A stretch of 64,000 nt of DNA from Aldehydirespirator sp965261105 (GTDB taxonomy: Bacteria > Actinomycetota > Acidimicrobiia > Acidimicrobiales > Aldehydirespiratoraceae). Below, piece after piece: positions 16,630 through 25,653 of the stretch; the first letter of the stretch is position 1, and every line of letters begins with the position of its first letter. Below the pieces are notes generated by a model. That model saw only the letters and a list, made by a program, of their open reading frames with translations. It did not search any database and had not been told where the DNA came from. The position numbers and the translations under genes were made by a program. Where the stretch lies: contig CBDHCM010000006.1 of NCBI GenBank assembly GCA_965261105.1, positions 3,658,001-3,722,000 on the forward strand, given 5' to 3'.

Positions 16630-17983
16630 GAGCCTTCGCGGAAACGTGGGGAGCGGGGTGGTTGAGGGTCCCTGAGCAGGGGTCGAGGCCCTGCTGGAAT
16701 CGGTGATTACGAGATCAACGATCCAGGAGGGCCCCGATGGCTTGCGATGTTATGGCAGTTCGGCTGCACTTGCCGCAGATCCGTGTGCTGGAGGTGCTCG
16801 AGGACGCGCCGGGAGCGCTCAGGGTGAGCGTCGAGTCGACGTTTAGGAGGCTGCGCTGCGCGCAGTGCGGGTTCCGCTGCCACAGGGTGCATGACCGCCG
16901 CGACAAGAAGGTCCGCGACCTGGAGGTGTCGGGGCGGCGCACCGTGTTGGTGTGGTCGCGGCGCAGGATGGTGTGCGACAACTGCGACAGCCGCTTCTTG
17001 GAGGACCATCCGGCGTTCGAGGGCGCGCTGACGGGGCGGCTGGCGCGGCGGCTGGTCGCTGACGCGAAGGTGATGACGTTCAACGCGGTGGCGCGACGCC
17101 ACGGTGTGCACTGGCACGCGGTGCGCGCCCTGGTGGACGTCTGGTCGGCTCTGGTGGCTGAGCGGCGCCGCAGCCGCCGCTGCTCGGTGCTGCTGGTCGA
17201 TGAGACCTCGATGCGCAAGCGGCACCGCTACGTGACCGTGATCGTCAACGGCGACACCGGGCGGACCCTGGCGATGGTCGAGCACCGCAGTTCCGCTGCG
17301 CTGTCAGCGTTTTTGATGCAGCAGGGCCACAGATGGTGCAAGGGCGTCAAGGTGGTGGTCAGCGACGGATCGCGCGCCTACAAGGCGGCCATCGACGCCC
17401 ACTTGGGCCACGCTCGCCATGTGCTGGACCGGTTCCATGTCATCAGATGGTTCGCGGCCGCTCTCACCCAGGTGCGCCGCGACGTCCAGCGCCGAGAGCC
17501 CAAAGGCGTCAAGCCCGCCTTCGACCCCGACGTGTTCAAGGCCCGGTTCGCGCTGCTGCGCCGAGGCGACACCCTCACCGACGCCGACCGCGCCCGCCTC
17601 GACAAGCTGTTCGACGCCCACCCCCGCCTCAGAGCCGGCTGGCAGGCCCTCCAGGAGCTCCACGGCCTCTACACCGCCGACGACTATGACGGCGCCCTGG
17701 AAGCCCTCGGGCGGTTCTGCGACCTCTACGAGACCGGCGAGCTGCCCGAGTACCACAACACCGTCGACACGTTCATCGCATGGTCAGACGAGATCCTCAA
17801 CTGGCACCACACCGACCGGGCCTCCAACGGCAGAATCGAGGGCACCAACAACCTGCTCCAAGTCCTGCGACGCACCGCCCACGGCTTCACCAACCCACGC
17901 AACTTCGAAGCCCGCGGCATCCTCGTGACATAATGACCCAACCGGTGCCAGCAACCCTCAATCCCACGAATACGCGAAGGGCC
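16630..17983 (+). mobile_element. ISL3-family element, copy 1 (complete)
   Basis: 1354 bp. The ends GAGCCTTCGCG and CGCGAAGGGCC are imperfect inverted repeats, and the 8-bp target duplication CAAGATCT lies at 16,622-16,629 and 17,984-17,991, as expected for ISL3. The insertion is inside the ISx transposase gene. Confidence 0.88.
16737..17933 (+). CDS. ISL3 family transposase
   Basis: 398 residues, apparently intact. The N-terminal zinc-binding segment has CAQCGFRCH and CDNCDSRF. The DDE catalytic core has Asp in LLVDETSMRKRH, Asp in VVVSDGSRAYKAA and Glu in GRIEGTNNLLQVLRR, followed by the usual GFTNPRNFEARGI. A second copy at 48.6-49.9 kb carries a one-base insertion, so this is the only copy here that could supply transposase. 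The start ATG is followed by a second ATG five codons on. Confidence 0.92.
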   Translation: MACDVMAVRLHLPQIRVLEVLEDAPGALRVSVESTFRRLRCAQCGFRCHRVHDRRDKKVRDLEVSGRRTVLVWSRRRMVCDNCDSRFLEDHPAFEGALTGRLARRLVADAKVMTFNAVARRHGVHWHAVRALVDVWSALVAERRRSRRCSVLLVDETSMRKRHRYVTVIVNGDTGRTLAMVEHRSSAALSAFLMQQGHRWCKGVKVVVSDGSRAYKAAIDAHLGHARHVLDRFHVIRWFAAALTQVRRDVQRREPKGVKPAFDPDVFKARFALLRRGDTLTDADRARLDKLFDAHPRLRAGWQALQELHGLYTADDYDGALEALGRFCDLYETGELPEYHNTVDTFIAWSDEILNWHHTDRASNGRIEGTNNLLQVLRRTAHGFTNPRNFEARGILVT

Positions 17984-18860
17984 CAAGATCTTGAGGCCTT
18001 CGCTTCGGAAGATCTCGTCGAAGTCGCCCGGTGAACTGGCTGGCGCGGTCACGAACGAGTGCTCTGGTGTGGGCGAACCGGCTGGGATGACGCACAAAGA
18101 GGTTGCGGGCCGCCTGGGTTGTCCAGTAGCTGGTGGGGTTGGCGGTGATGCCGCCGTAGAGGACTTCACGGGTGGAGATGTCGATGAAGAACAACAGGTA
18201 GAAGCGGCGCAATAGGGCGGTGTCGACGGTCGCGAAGTCGCAGGCAACGGCGGCTTGGGAGCGCAGAAACTGGGTCCAGGTAACACTCGTGCGCTGCGGG
18301 GCGGGGTCGAGGCTGTGGTGTTTGAGGATTCGCCACACGGTGGAGGCTCCAACGCGGTAGCCGAGGCCCGTGACCTCTCCGGTGATTCGGCGGTAGCCCC
18401 AGGTGGGGTTGTCGTTGGCCATCGCGACGATGAGGCGGCGAAGCGAGGCGTCAGTGGCTGATCGGCCTGGTGTGCGTGAGGGTTGGGTCCAGTGGCGGGA
18501 GATTCGGCGTCGGTACCAGCGCAACAGGGTCTCTGGCGTGACGAGCCAGCCAGCTCGCTGCGATCGGGGCAGGGCCACCGCGACAGCACCCAGCAGGGCC
18601 CGGTCCTCGTCGGCGCGGGCTGGTCGGTTGTTCTGTCGGCGCAGGACTGTGAACTGGTGGCGCAGCACGATGATCTCGAGGTCCTTTGAGCGTCCCCAGC
18701 GCACAGCCAAGCGCGTCAACGACACCAGCAACCGGTACAGAACGCGACACATAGGACCCCAAGATGCAAGCGCATCATGCCTCGTCAGTGCACACGACCA
18801 CGTTTTGGGCACCCACAGGTGGTGGCGTGGCGGATCTCGTATTCGACGGGCGCTACTTCA

Positions 18861-20285
18861 TCAACCGTCAAGCAAGTGAAAGGCTCCTTCGATCAGCGCC
18901 ACGGCGAGGTCTTGGTTCGTCCCGGGGTGCTTGAGTTGCCGGGCTGCATAGGCGTAAACGACCGCTGCAACCTCTCTGTTGCCAGCACTAGTTCCCTCAT
19001 CGTGAGCCCATTCTCGACACCTACGGACGTAGTCGGCGATAGGTGAGTTGAGGGTGTAGGCCTCCAGGTCGAACCATCTAGCCGCTTGCTCTAGTGACGG
19101 CCAATCTTGGCCCTTGACGGCGCTATCGGGATGAAACAGCGGACTCAACTCAAGCGTCACCGGGTCAACGGCTGCCGACATACGAGCCGTTTCGCCGAAG
19201 TCGATCAACAACGGTTCACGAACACTCGAGACGAGTACGTTCAAACCGTGGAGGTCGCCGTGTTGCGTGCACCACCTAGACTGCAGTTCAAGGCTCTCTA
19301 TCCGTTCCACGCGTGGCCAATCAAGCACGGGTCTACCGGCACTGACAAATGTTGTGTCATCAACAAGAGAGCGGCGGATGTCAACGACCCTCTTGGTCCC
19401 TGCTGGTGCCCCATCACGCCACCCTGCAGTCCGCTCCTCAAGCCGTTGGACGATGTGAACCGCCTCCGGGTCTCCTGTCAACTCAAGGAGCGTGTTCGGG
19501 TACTCGTCTGCGAGTTCGTAAAAGAGTCCGCCGGCCTGACTCGCACCAGCAACTACGATGTCAGCGATCGCTGGGCAAACGCCCAATCCAAGGACGGCGG
19601 ATACGAGCTGTCGATGTCGAGTCGACTCATCCCTTACGAGTCCGATCGAACCAAGCTTCGCGACCACTCGGGCCAGGTGCTCTCCGCTCGGCCCTTGGAG
19701 CTGTACTCGCAGCACCATAGCGTCGGACAGACCACCTCCGAGACGCCTGACCCTTGCCACCAGCGCCCCACGCCGTCGAGCGAAGATTCGGATCGCGCGA
19801 GCGTGCATCGGCGTCAGTTCGAGCGAGACCATGCCTCGAGAGATCTCGATTGCTTCAAGCTGATCAGCGCCGCCTTTCATCCTTCGAATCTCGGCTAGAC
19901 CCTCGCGCAACCGCGACTTGTCAAAGAACTGCAAGAGTGGCTCGCTGTCCCCCACACCCAAGAAGTCTCCCCTCTCGCCCATATCAAGCATGCTCGGCAG
20001 CAACCCTGGTGTTTCGCCATGGCCGGAAAAAACAAGGACGGGTACGCCTGACCATTCGGCGCGTAGCTTCGCAACTACTGAAACGCCGTGTCCAACGGCG
20101 CCATCCCAAAGCCCATCTTGCGTTGGGATCTTCAAGTCGCAGATCGCGAGTTGAAGATCACCACTCAGACGCGCTTCCGCGCTGGCCTTGCTTCTCGCAA
20201 CCACCAGCTCTATTCCCAAGGGCTCGAGTTCTTCCAAGAAGAACTCGATCGTCTGTTCGTCATCCTCGACGAGTAGCACTCTCAT
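18861..20285 (-). CDS. Response regulator receiver domain fused to an APH/choline-kinase-like phosphotransferase
   Basis: 474 residues; the ATG at 20285 overlaps the histidine-kinase stop (ATGA). Residues 1-140 are a CheY-like receiver with a full acidic pocket: Glu7/Asp8/Asp9, phospho-acceptor Asp50 (ICDLKIP), Ser87 (VFSGHG) and Lys123. Residues about 180-474 are a kinase-like fold of the aminoglycoside/choline kinase type: a probable ATP-lysine in RVVAKLG, the catalytic loop QHGDLHGLNVLV (342 on) and the metal-binding LLIDFGET (362 on). So the output of the two-component pair is apparently a phosphotransferase rather than a DNA-binding domain. It may match the 'ternary complex associated domain' kinase type described in predicted conflict systems, a family assignment I cannot check. 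It is the last gene of a three-gene operon. Confidence 0.85.
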   Translation of the reverse strand: MRVLLVEDDEQTIEFFLEELEPLGIELVVARSKASAEARLSGDLQLAICDLKIPTQDGLWDGAVGHGVSVVAKLRAEWSGVPVLVFSGHGETPGLLPSMLDMGERGDFLGVGDSEPLLQFFDKSRLREGLAEIRRMKGGADQLEAIEISRGMVSLELTPMHARAIRIFARRRGALVARVRRLGGGLSDAMVLRVQLQGPSGEHLARVVAKLGSIGLVRDESTRHRQLVSAVLGLGVCPAIADIVVAGASQAGGLFYELADEYPNTLLELTGDPEAVHIVQRLEERTAGWRDGAPAGTKRVVDIRRSLVDDTTFVSAGRPVLDWPRVERIESLELQSRWCTQHGDLHGLNVLVSSVREPLLIDFGETARMSAAVDPVTLELSPLFHPDSAVKGQDWPSLEQAARWFDLEAYTLNSPIADYVRRCREWAHDEGTSAGNREVAAVVYAYAARQLKHPGTNQDLAVALIEGAFHLLDG

Positions 20286-21181
20286 ACGGTGATCCTCGCC
20301 CATCGCATCTCGAATCGAGTTAGCCCGTCTTCGAGGTTGGACAGGACGATCTCCCCGCCGAGAGACCGGCTTGCCTGTCGGGCGAGCGCTAACCCAAACC
20401 CGACATGCCCGCGCTTGGAACTCTCCCCGATCTCAAAGAGGGATTCCGCCTCCGGAGAAACACCCGGCCCAGAGTCAAGTATCGCTATGTAGTATTCACG
20501 GTCAGTTTCACCCCATGATATGATAATTAGCTGTTTGGATTCCGCCGACACAACGGCTTCGACGGCGTTCCTCAGCCCGTTGGACACAACCAGACGGACC
20601 AGAGCTGGATCTACTATGACATCAAGATTTTGGGGACCTCGCAGCTCAATCCGGGGCGCTCCCTCCAGTTCGCCAGCTACGCTCGCCTCCTCAGCAATGA
20701 GGGAGCGCAAGTTGACTTCTTTGGGCGTTGCCGTCCCGGTCGCAGTTGCGAGTTCCTCCAGGCCGTCGAGAAACTGTTGCAGTCGGACGAGCTCCTCTCC
20801 TGTCTTCGAGAGGTCGAAGTCTGCGATTTCCCTTTGCGCGTACAGAAGCGCCCGGCCCAGAGGCTTTCGAAGTTCGTGAATGAAGAGTTCGGCAACGTCT
20901 CGAAGCGCCGCACCCTTGAGCGCTTCATCTCCGTCGTAGTCTTCGATGTCACCCGGACTGCTAGCGGCAACCACCCCACCGGGGTATTCCCGTGGGACTG
21001 AGGCTCTAGCGACGGCTCGCTTGAGGGCGTTGCGGACCCACGGTACGGCCTCGCTCCGCCGTCGAGTCTCAAGAATCGCCCTGTCCTCTGGTCGTGCGAG
21101 ATTCTCAAGCGCCCTCGCCGCTTCGAGGCGCGTGCTTACTCGCTCACTTTCTAAGCCCTTGAGGGCCGCGCTCCTATCCAT
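20282..21181 (-). CDS. Histidine kinase with a HEAT-like N-terminus
   Basis: 299 residues, soluble, no membrane segment. Residues 1-60 (LESERVSTRLEAARALENLA and following) look like one or two HEAT-type helical repeats in place of a normal sensor domain. The dimerisation/phosphotransfer helix has His102 in ELFIHELRKPLG. The HATPase domain has the N box NGLRNAVEAV, G1 box DSGPGVSPEAE and G2 box GHVGFGLALARQ. It overlaps the upstream ATPase gene by 8 bases and the downstream regulator gene by 4. The dedicated partner is therefore almost certainly the regulator-kinase, and the signal probably comes from the ATPase. Confidence 0.88.
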   Translation of the reverse strand: MDRSAALKGLESERVSTRLEAARALENLARPEDRAILETRRRSEAVPWVRNALKRAVARASVPREYPGGVVAASSPGDIEDYDGDEALKGAALRDVAELFIHELRKPLGRALLYAQREIADFDLSKTGEELVRLQQFLDGLEELATATGTATPKEVNLRSLIAEEASVAGELEGAPRIELRGPQNLDVIVDPALVRLVVSNGLRNAVEAVVSAESKQLIIISWGETDREYYIAILDSGPGVSPEAESLFEIGESSKRGHVGFGLALARQASRSLGGEIVLSNLEDGLTRFEMRWARITV

Positions 21182-23006
21182 CCTCCCCGCCGTAGAACCG
21201 CGATCTTCGTTCGAACGCCTCGCGGCCCCCCTCCATCAGGTTGACGATCGCGCTGATGATTGGCGACTCGGACAGCCGGCCTTGGCGGACAACAGACCCT
21301 CTGCGGCCGTCTGATGCCATCTGAATAATCTGGGCCGCTTCCGCCAACACCGGAATGTTCGGGTTGTGCGTCGCACAGATCAACTGACTCCCAGGTCGCC
21401 GAGTAGACATCGCCTTCACGACCGTGTCGACAATGTAGGCATTGTCGAGGTTGTCCTCCGGTTGGTCGATCACCACCAGCCGATCATCGTGTCTCAACAG
21501 CACCGGAAGCACTGCCGTGCATCGCTGCCCCGTCGACATCTCAGAACTTGACTTGTACTCAGTTTCGTCGAACAACGACATCTCAACGAGGTCATCGATC
21601 CTTGCGGTGGCAATCCCCTCAAGCCCACCGTCATCGAGTGCAGCGATGATTCGAGCACTGCGGTCGGCCGTCAGTCCCGCCGCGGCGGCCAGTCCCTTTA
21701 CATCGAAGCGTTCCGCGAGTCGGATCAACTCAGCTGGACTGAGATCCCTTGCGAGTTGCGGCGCAAGCGACTTGTAGTGAACTCCGGAGCCGCGCAACGA
21801 CGCTGCGACGCGAGCTGCATACTCGGACACATCTCCGAGAGCGTCGAGCCTGAAGCGGATGGCCGAACGGAACTGCTCGTTGAGATCTGACACAACCTGG
21901 GTTCGAGCCTGAATCCGCGCGGACCTGGTCTCCTCTAGGAGCACTAGCTGGGAATCGCGAGACTCAATGAGCCTTTCACGGTGTTGATCGAGTTCGATCG
22001 CTCGTTGGTGCCTCCTCTCCAACTGAACGATACGCGCTTCAAGTTCTGCGACCCTTCTAGCCGCGGCGCCAGCACCCTCTGAGGCTCCGTCCAGAGTGCG
22101 GCGGAGTTGCCGCGACTCGTCTTCCGCCGCAAGCGAACGCTCCGCACCCTCAGAGACCAGCGACTCGATGGCCTCATGAGCTGACACCGCGAGCTGCTGT
22201 GCACTAACGAGAAGGATGCGAGCTTCCGACAACTGCGCTTCCACCTGAGCTGTCCGTTGGGCAACTGCTGGCGCCTGCGGCGACACGGGCGTCGCGCGGA
22301 CCGCCGCGTCAATCTGTTCCGACCAAGAGCGAATCGCACCTGACCAAGAATCGAGAGTCTCCTCGAGGCCGGCACTCTCAGCGAGGCTCTGACTGAGCTC
22401 GGCGAGTCGCGCTTGCTCCTGAGCGAGATCTGCCAGTGACTCGTCGAAGGTCGCCTGCTCTGCCCGGGCATCATCCAGATCGCCCCTTACGGACTCTAGA
22501 TCGTTGGCCTCGCTCTCTACGTCCAAGAGTTCGTTCGAAACCAAAGCAATCTGCGAGGTTAATGAGCCCAGCTCGGCCAAGATTGATATTTCGTTCGCCG
22601 TTGTGGAGTCGGACCGGAACCCATCAATGAGCCTCAGGCGCCCCGAAGCCTGCTGACCCAAGAGTTCGATTTCGTTCTGTGACAGCACCAGAGGCTGTTC
22701 GAAGCTCAGCTGATGCGAAACACGCGGGGCTGTGTCAGACGCAGCCCGGGCGACGGTGAACGATGTGTCCCTGATCTGCAGCGTTACTGACACTCGACCT
22801 GAGCCGAGGATCGCCGAGACATGCTCCTGCCGCCTCTCCTCGAACTGCTTGGAGAACGATGAGACTCCCAAGACCCAACCGATGAGTTCGATGATCGACG
22901 ACTTCCCGGTGCCACGAGAGCCGATCAGCACATTGAGGCCCGGCTGGAACGAGAGGTCCAAGCCATCAAGAAATCCCTCTTCGACTTCTAGCCTGACAAT
23001 GTTCAA
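21174..23006 (-). CDS. SMC/RecN-like AAA ATPase, first gene of the histidine-kinase operon
   Basis: 610 residues from a TTG start, fixed by a perfect AGGAGGT 7 bases upstream. Walker A GSRGTGKSS (29-37) lies near the N-terminus. A long Glu/Ala/Arg/Gln-rich coiled coil fills about 150-370. The ABC signature MSTGQR and Walker B LVVIDQPEDNLDN (510-522) are C-terminal, with the switch His in CATHNPNIP. It has the split-head layout of SMC, RecN and OLD-type ATPases but no nuclease domain that I can see. It ends in MEGGREAFERRSRFYG, a motif shared with the PHP-ATPase at 55.5 kb. Probably it senses DNA or invader structures and controls the histidine kinase (inference). Confidence 0.87.
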   Translation of the reverse strand: MNIVRLEVEEGFLDGLDLSFQPGLNVLIGSRGTGKSSIIELIGWVLGVSSFSKQFEERRQEHVSAILGSGRVSVTLQIRDTSFTVARAASDTAPRVSHQLSFEQPLVLSQNEIELLGQQASGRLRLIDGFRSDSTTANEISILAELGSLTSQIALVSNELLDVESEANDLESVRGDLDDARAEQATFDESLADLAQEQARLAELSQSLAESAGLEETLDSWSGAIRSWSEQIDAAVRATPVSPQAPAVAQRTAQVEAQLSEARILLVSAQQLAVSAHEAIESLVSEGAERSLAAEDESRQLRRTLDGASEGAGAAARRVAELEARIVQLERRHQRAIELDQHRERLIESRDSQLVLLEETRSARIQARTQVVSDLNEQFRSAIRFRLDALGDVSEYAARVAASLRGSGVHYKSLAPQLARDLSPAELIRLAERFDVKGLAAAAGLTADRSARIIAALDDGGLEGIATARIDDLVEMSLFDETEYKSSSEMSTGQRCTAVLPVLLRHDDRLVVIDQPEDNLDNAYIVDTVVKAMSTRRPGSQLICATHNPNIPVLAEAAQIIQMASDGRRGSVVRQGRLSESPIISAIVNLMEGGREAFERRSRFYGGEDG

Positions 23007-23013
23007 CCCTGGG

Positions 23014-23020
23014 ACCTCCT
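23014..23020 (-). promoter_or_regulatory. Strong ribosome-binding site deciding a TTG start
   Basis: AGGAGGT on the minus strand lies 7 bases before the TTG at 23,006 of the SMC-like ATPase gene. No ATG nearby is as well placed. Confidence 0.7.
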
Positions 23021-23246
23021 CTGCGAGTCACAGTAGGCCGGAACACGGCCATTTCCATCGTCTGAACGTTAGGTTTCCTCTACGACACCCCAGAGAGTCC
23101 GCTGGTGCGAGCCCGTTCGGCGATTCAGGTTCGGCGACGCGTCGGAACTCAAGGAGGTCGAAACTAGCGAGACGGCGGATTGGGCTCAGGGGCGTTCAGC
23201 CCTGCGACGTAACGCGCCCAGCGTTCCATGATTGGGCGTCGGGCTG

Positions 23247-24425
23247 CTAGTGTCCTGTCTGGTTAGTTGGTCGCGTTTGTGTGGCCGGGGCGGTAGGGTG
23301 GACCGTCGCAGGCGATGATCGGGGGCGGCGATGGGCACACGGCGGGGACGGCCGGCGGTTGTGGTCGAGCTCAGCGGCGAGGAGCGCGAGACGCTTGAGC
23401 GGTGGGCGCGCCGGCCGAAGTCGTCTCAGGCTCTGGCGTTGCGGTGCCGTATCGTGCTGGCCGCGGCCGAGGGCCGCTACAACAAGGAGATCGCCGCGGG
23501 GCTGGGGTGCCATCCCGCGACGGTCGCCAAGTGGCGCACCAGGTTCGCGTCGCGGCGCCTCGACGGGCTCTGTGACGACCCGCGGCCGGGGCCGCCGCGC
23601 ACCATCGGCGATGCCAAGGTCGAGGAGGTGGTCGTGCGCACCCTGGAGTCCGCCCCGCGCGACGCGACGCACTGGTCGACTCGGTCGATGGCCGCCGCGG
23701 TGGGCATCTCGCGGTCCTCGGTGCACTCCATCTGGCGGGCGTTCGGGCTCAAGCCGCACCTCGTGGGGGAGTTCAAGCTGTCGCCGGACCCGCAGTTCGT
23801 CGACAAGGTCAGAGACGTCGCCGGGCTGTATTTGAACCCGCCCGAGGCCGCGGTGGTGCTCTGCGTCGACGAGAAGACCGGCATCCAGGCGCTGGACCGC
23901 ACCGCCCCGATCCTGCCGCTGATGCCGGGCACGCCCCAGCGGCGCACCCACGACTACCGCCGACACGGCACCACCAACCTGTTCGCCGCGCTCGACGCCG
24001 CCACCGGCAACGTCATCACATCCATGACGCCCCGGCACCGCTCAGAGGAGTTCCGCAAGTTCCTGAACCTCATCGACAAAGAAGTCCCCGAGGGCCTCGC
24101 GGTGCACATCGTGCTGGACAACGTCTCCACCCACAAGACCCCCGCCATCGGGCGCTGGCTGGTGCGCCACCCCCGCTTCAGCTTCCACTTCACCCCCACC
24201 TACAGCTCCTGGATGAACCTCGTCGAGCGCTGGTTCTCAGAGCTCACCACAAAATGGATCCGCCGCGGCGCCCACACCAGCGTCACAGACCTCAAAGACT
24301 CCATCAACGCCTGGACCGACAACTGGAACAACAACCCCAGACCCTTCATATGGCACAAGACCGCAGACGAAATACTCGACAACCTCACCTCATATATCCA
24401 ACGAATTCCCCAGACAGGACACTAG
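23247..24425 (+). mobile_element. IS630-family element (complete)
   Basis: Perfect 16-bp terminal inverted repeats CTAGTGTCCTGTCTGG and its complement bound the element; the TA inside CTAG at each end fits the TA target duplication of IS630. It cuts off the C-terminus of the integrase remnant to its right. Confidence 0.88.
23331..24425 (+). CDS. IS630 family transposase
   Basis: 364 residues, one unbroken frame. An N-terminal helix-turn-helix region (YNKEIAAGLGCHPATVAKWR) and a second one (AAAVGISRSSVHSIWRAFG) precede the DDE core: Asp in VLCVDEKTGIQAL, Asp in HIVLDNVSTHKTP and Glu in WMNLVERWFSELT. The stop codon lies inside the right terminal repeat. It looks functional. Confidence 0.92.
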   Translation: MGTRRGRPAVVVELSGEERETLERWARRPKSSQALALRCRIVLAAAEGRYNKEIAAGLGCHPATVAKWRTRFASRRLDGLCDDPRPGPPRTIGDAKVEEVVVRTLESAPRDATHWSTRSMAAAVGISRSSVHSIWRAFGLKPHLVGEFKLSPDPQFVDKVRDVAGLYLNPPEAAVVLCVDEKTGIQALDRTAPILPLMPGTPQRRTHDYRRHGTTNLFAALDAATGNVITSMTPRHRSEEFRKFLNLIDKEVPEGLAVHIVLDNVSTHKTPAIGRWLVRHPRFSFHFTPTYSSWMNLVERWFSELTTKWIRRGAHTSVTDLKDSINAWTDNWNNNPRPFIWHKTADEILDNLTSYIQRIPQTGH

Positions 24426-24690
24426 TAGGTCGTCGCGCCGGTAGGACTTAGCGATCCCTCTTGGCTGGTGCGCCAACACGGCTTCGGCTAGTTCGTCGGG
24501 CACGCCTTCGGCTGCGAGCCAGTCTCTGAGGCTGGCACGGAACCCATGAACGGTTGCAGGGATGTCGGCGGTGCGTAGTGCCTTGCTGAGGGTGTTGTCG
24601 CTGAGCGGCTTGCCGGTGCGGGGAGCACTGAAGACGAGTCCGGTGTCGTCAGCTAGGCGGCGGGGCTCGTCCACCTCCGCCACGATAGAG
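24426..24690 (-). pseudogene. Second tyrosine integrase, C-terminal fragment
   Basis: About 85 residues: DDTGLVFSAPRTGKPLSDNT, then VHGFRASLRDWLAAEGV (HxxR) and AEAVLAHQPRGIAKSYRRDD, which carries the late His position and the Tyr. It is cut by IS630 on its C-terminal side and replaced by unrelated sequence near 24,690. It differs from the island integrase, so an earlier or additional integrating element contributed DNA. Confidence 0.7.
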
Positions 24691-24861
24691 GTCAGAAATA
24701 GCCTCTGACCTCTGGAAATACAGAATCGACTGAGGGGTGGTGTCACTAGTGGTGTACGATCCGCCCGAAGTCGCGCGAGCGACCTCTCGGCTTGCATCAG
24801 ACACCGTGTCGAGCCTAGCCGGGGCCGACCGAGCGGCACTTGTCCTGGCGGTGGCCAAGGA

Positions 24862-25011
24862 CGATGATCTCAGGTCCTTCGAGCGTCGCGAGCGCACAGC
24901 CAAATGTGCCAGCGAAGCGAAGAACCGGGACAGAACACGATACATGGGCTCCCAGGATGCAAGCGCATCATGCCTGGTCAGCGCACACGGCCGAATTATG
25001 GGCACCCACAG
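24862..25011 (-). repeat. ISx 5'-end fragment
   Basis: The sequence up to GGGCACCCACAG at 25,011 matches the start of ISx including the first transposase codons (MYRVLSRFFASLAHLAVRS). It ends abruptly against the group II intron fragment. Confidence 0.65.
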
Positions 25012-25494
25012 GCCCCGGCGAGTCCGGCGAGGTCCGTTGCGCTGCGACGGTTGAGGTGCCAGTCCCTGATCTGTTTGCCGATCGCTTTCTTCGCGTTGGG
25101 GCTCATGGCTGGTGAGAAGCTCACGAAGAAACCTCGTCGGCCACGGGCCAGGCGACCCCGGAAGGTGTAGCCGAGAAAGTCGAAGCTGGTGTGCTGCGCC
25201 TCGTCACGGCGCTTCGTGTCTTTGCAGTACAGGTTCTTCGTCTTGTCGGGGTGCAGCTCAAGGCCCCCGGACCCGAGCCGCTCGACGAGGCCGGCGCAGA
25301 GTTGTTGGGCCTGTTGCTCGGTGTCGCAGTGGATGACCACATCATCGGTGTAACGCTCGAAGGGACAGCCGGGGTGTTCGCGGTCCATCCACTTGTCGAA
25401 CGCATAGTGCATGAAGAGGTTCGCGAGCAGCGGCGAGATCGGAGATCGTTGTGGGGTTCCCCTCTCTCGCGGCGCGTGGGTTCCGTCTCGCAAT
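25012..25494 (-). pseudogene. Group II intron reverse transcriptase fragment
   Basis: About 160 residues of the reverse transcriptase palm and thumb. The active-site box is FERYTDDVVIHC, with Thr for the Ala of YADD, and the upstream block has QRSPISPLLAN for QGSPISPLLAN. Both ends stop abruptly; no ribozyme ends are attached. It is a dead copy of the intron found complete at 30.3, 50.8 and 59.0 kb. Confidence 0.8.
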
Positions 25495-25550
25495 TGACCT
25501 AGCCCATTCCCCTGACCTCAACGAACGCAGGCTCTGCTGAGGGGGGTATC

Positions 25551-25653
25551 TCGCGGAAGGGTCCGACACTATCCCGTTTAAGGACAGCCAGAACGCGTCT
25601 GTGCAGGTCACAGCGTCGCGCAACGTCTGGATCCGCGCTCGGGCGCGTCCCTG
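25551..25653 (+). repeat. 103-bp direct repeat, copy 1
   Basis: It is nearly identical to 27,358-27,460 and contains CACTATCCCGTTTAAGGACA. It abuts the end of the TOPRIM fragment. It is likely an end of an unidentified insertion element. Confidence 0.65.

Larger units (their letters stand above)
16331..18752 (-). pseudogene. ISx transposase (rve/DDE integrase core), frameshifted and interrupted
   Basis: The 5' part (18,752 down to about 17,992) starts MCRVLYRLLVSL, has the conserved LEIIVLRHQFTVLRRQ and the integrase core start AVACDFATVD and FFIDISTREV. The 3' part (16,624-16,331) continues with VANAFAERWIGTLRRELLDR and IDHYNAHRPHRSLDQRPP. One extra base near 18,030 shifts the frame, and ISL3 then splits the gene. 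It is related to the IS3/IS481 rve superfamily; the second copy at 52.8 kb is also broken, so no intact ISx transposase exists in the window. Confidence 0.8.
16301..18817 (-). mobile_element. ISx copy 1 (rve-type insertion sequence) split by ISL3
   Basis: The terminal inverted repeats TGTGGGTGCCCAAT (left) and TTGGGCACCCACA (right) bound about 1.16 kb of ISx, once the 1354-bp ISL3 copy and its target duplication are removed. I use 'ISx' for this unnamed element, whose ends recur at least eight times in the window. Confidence 0.75.
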
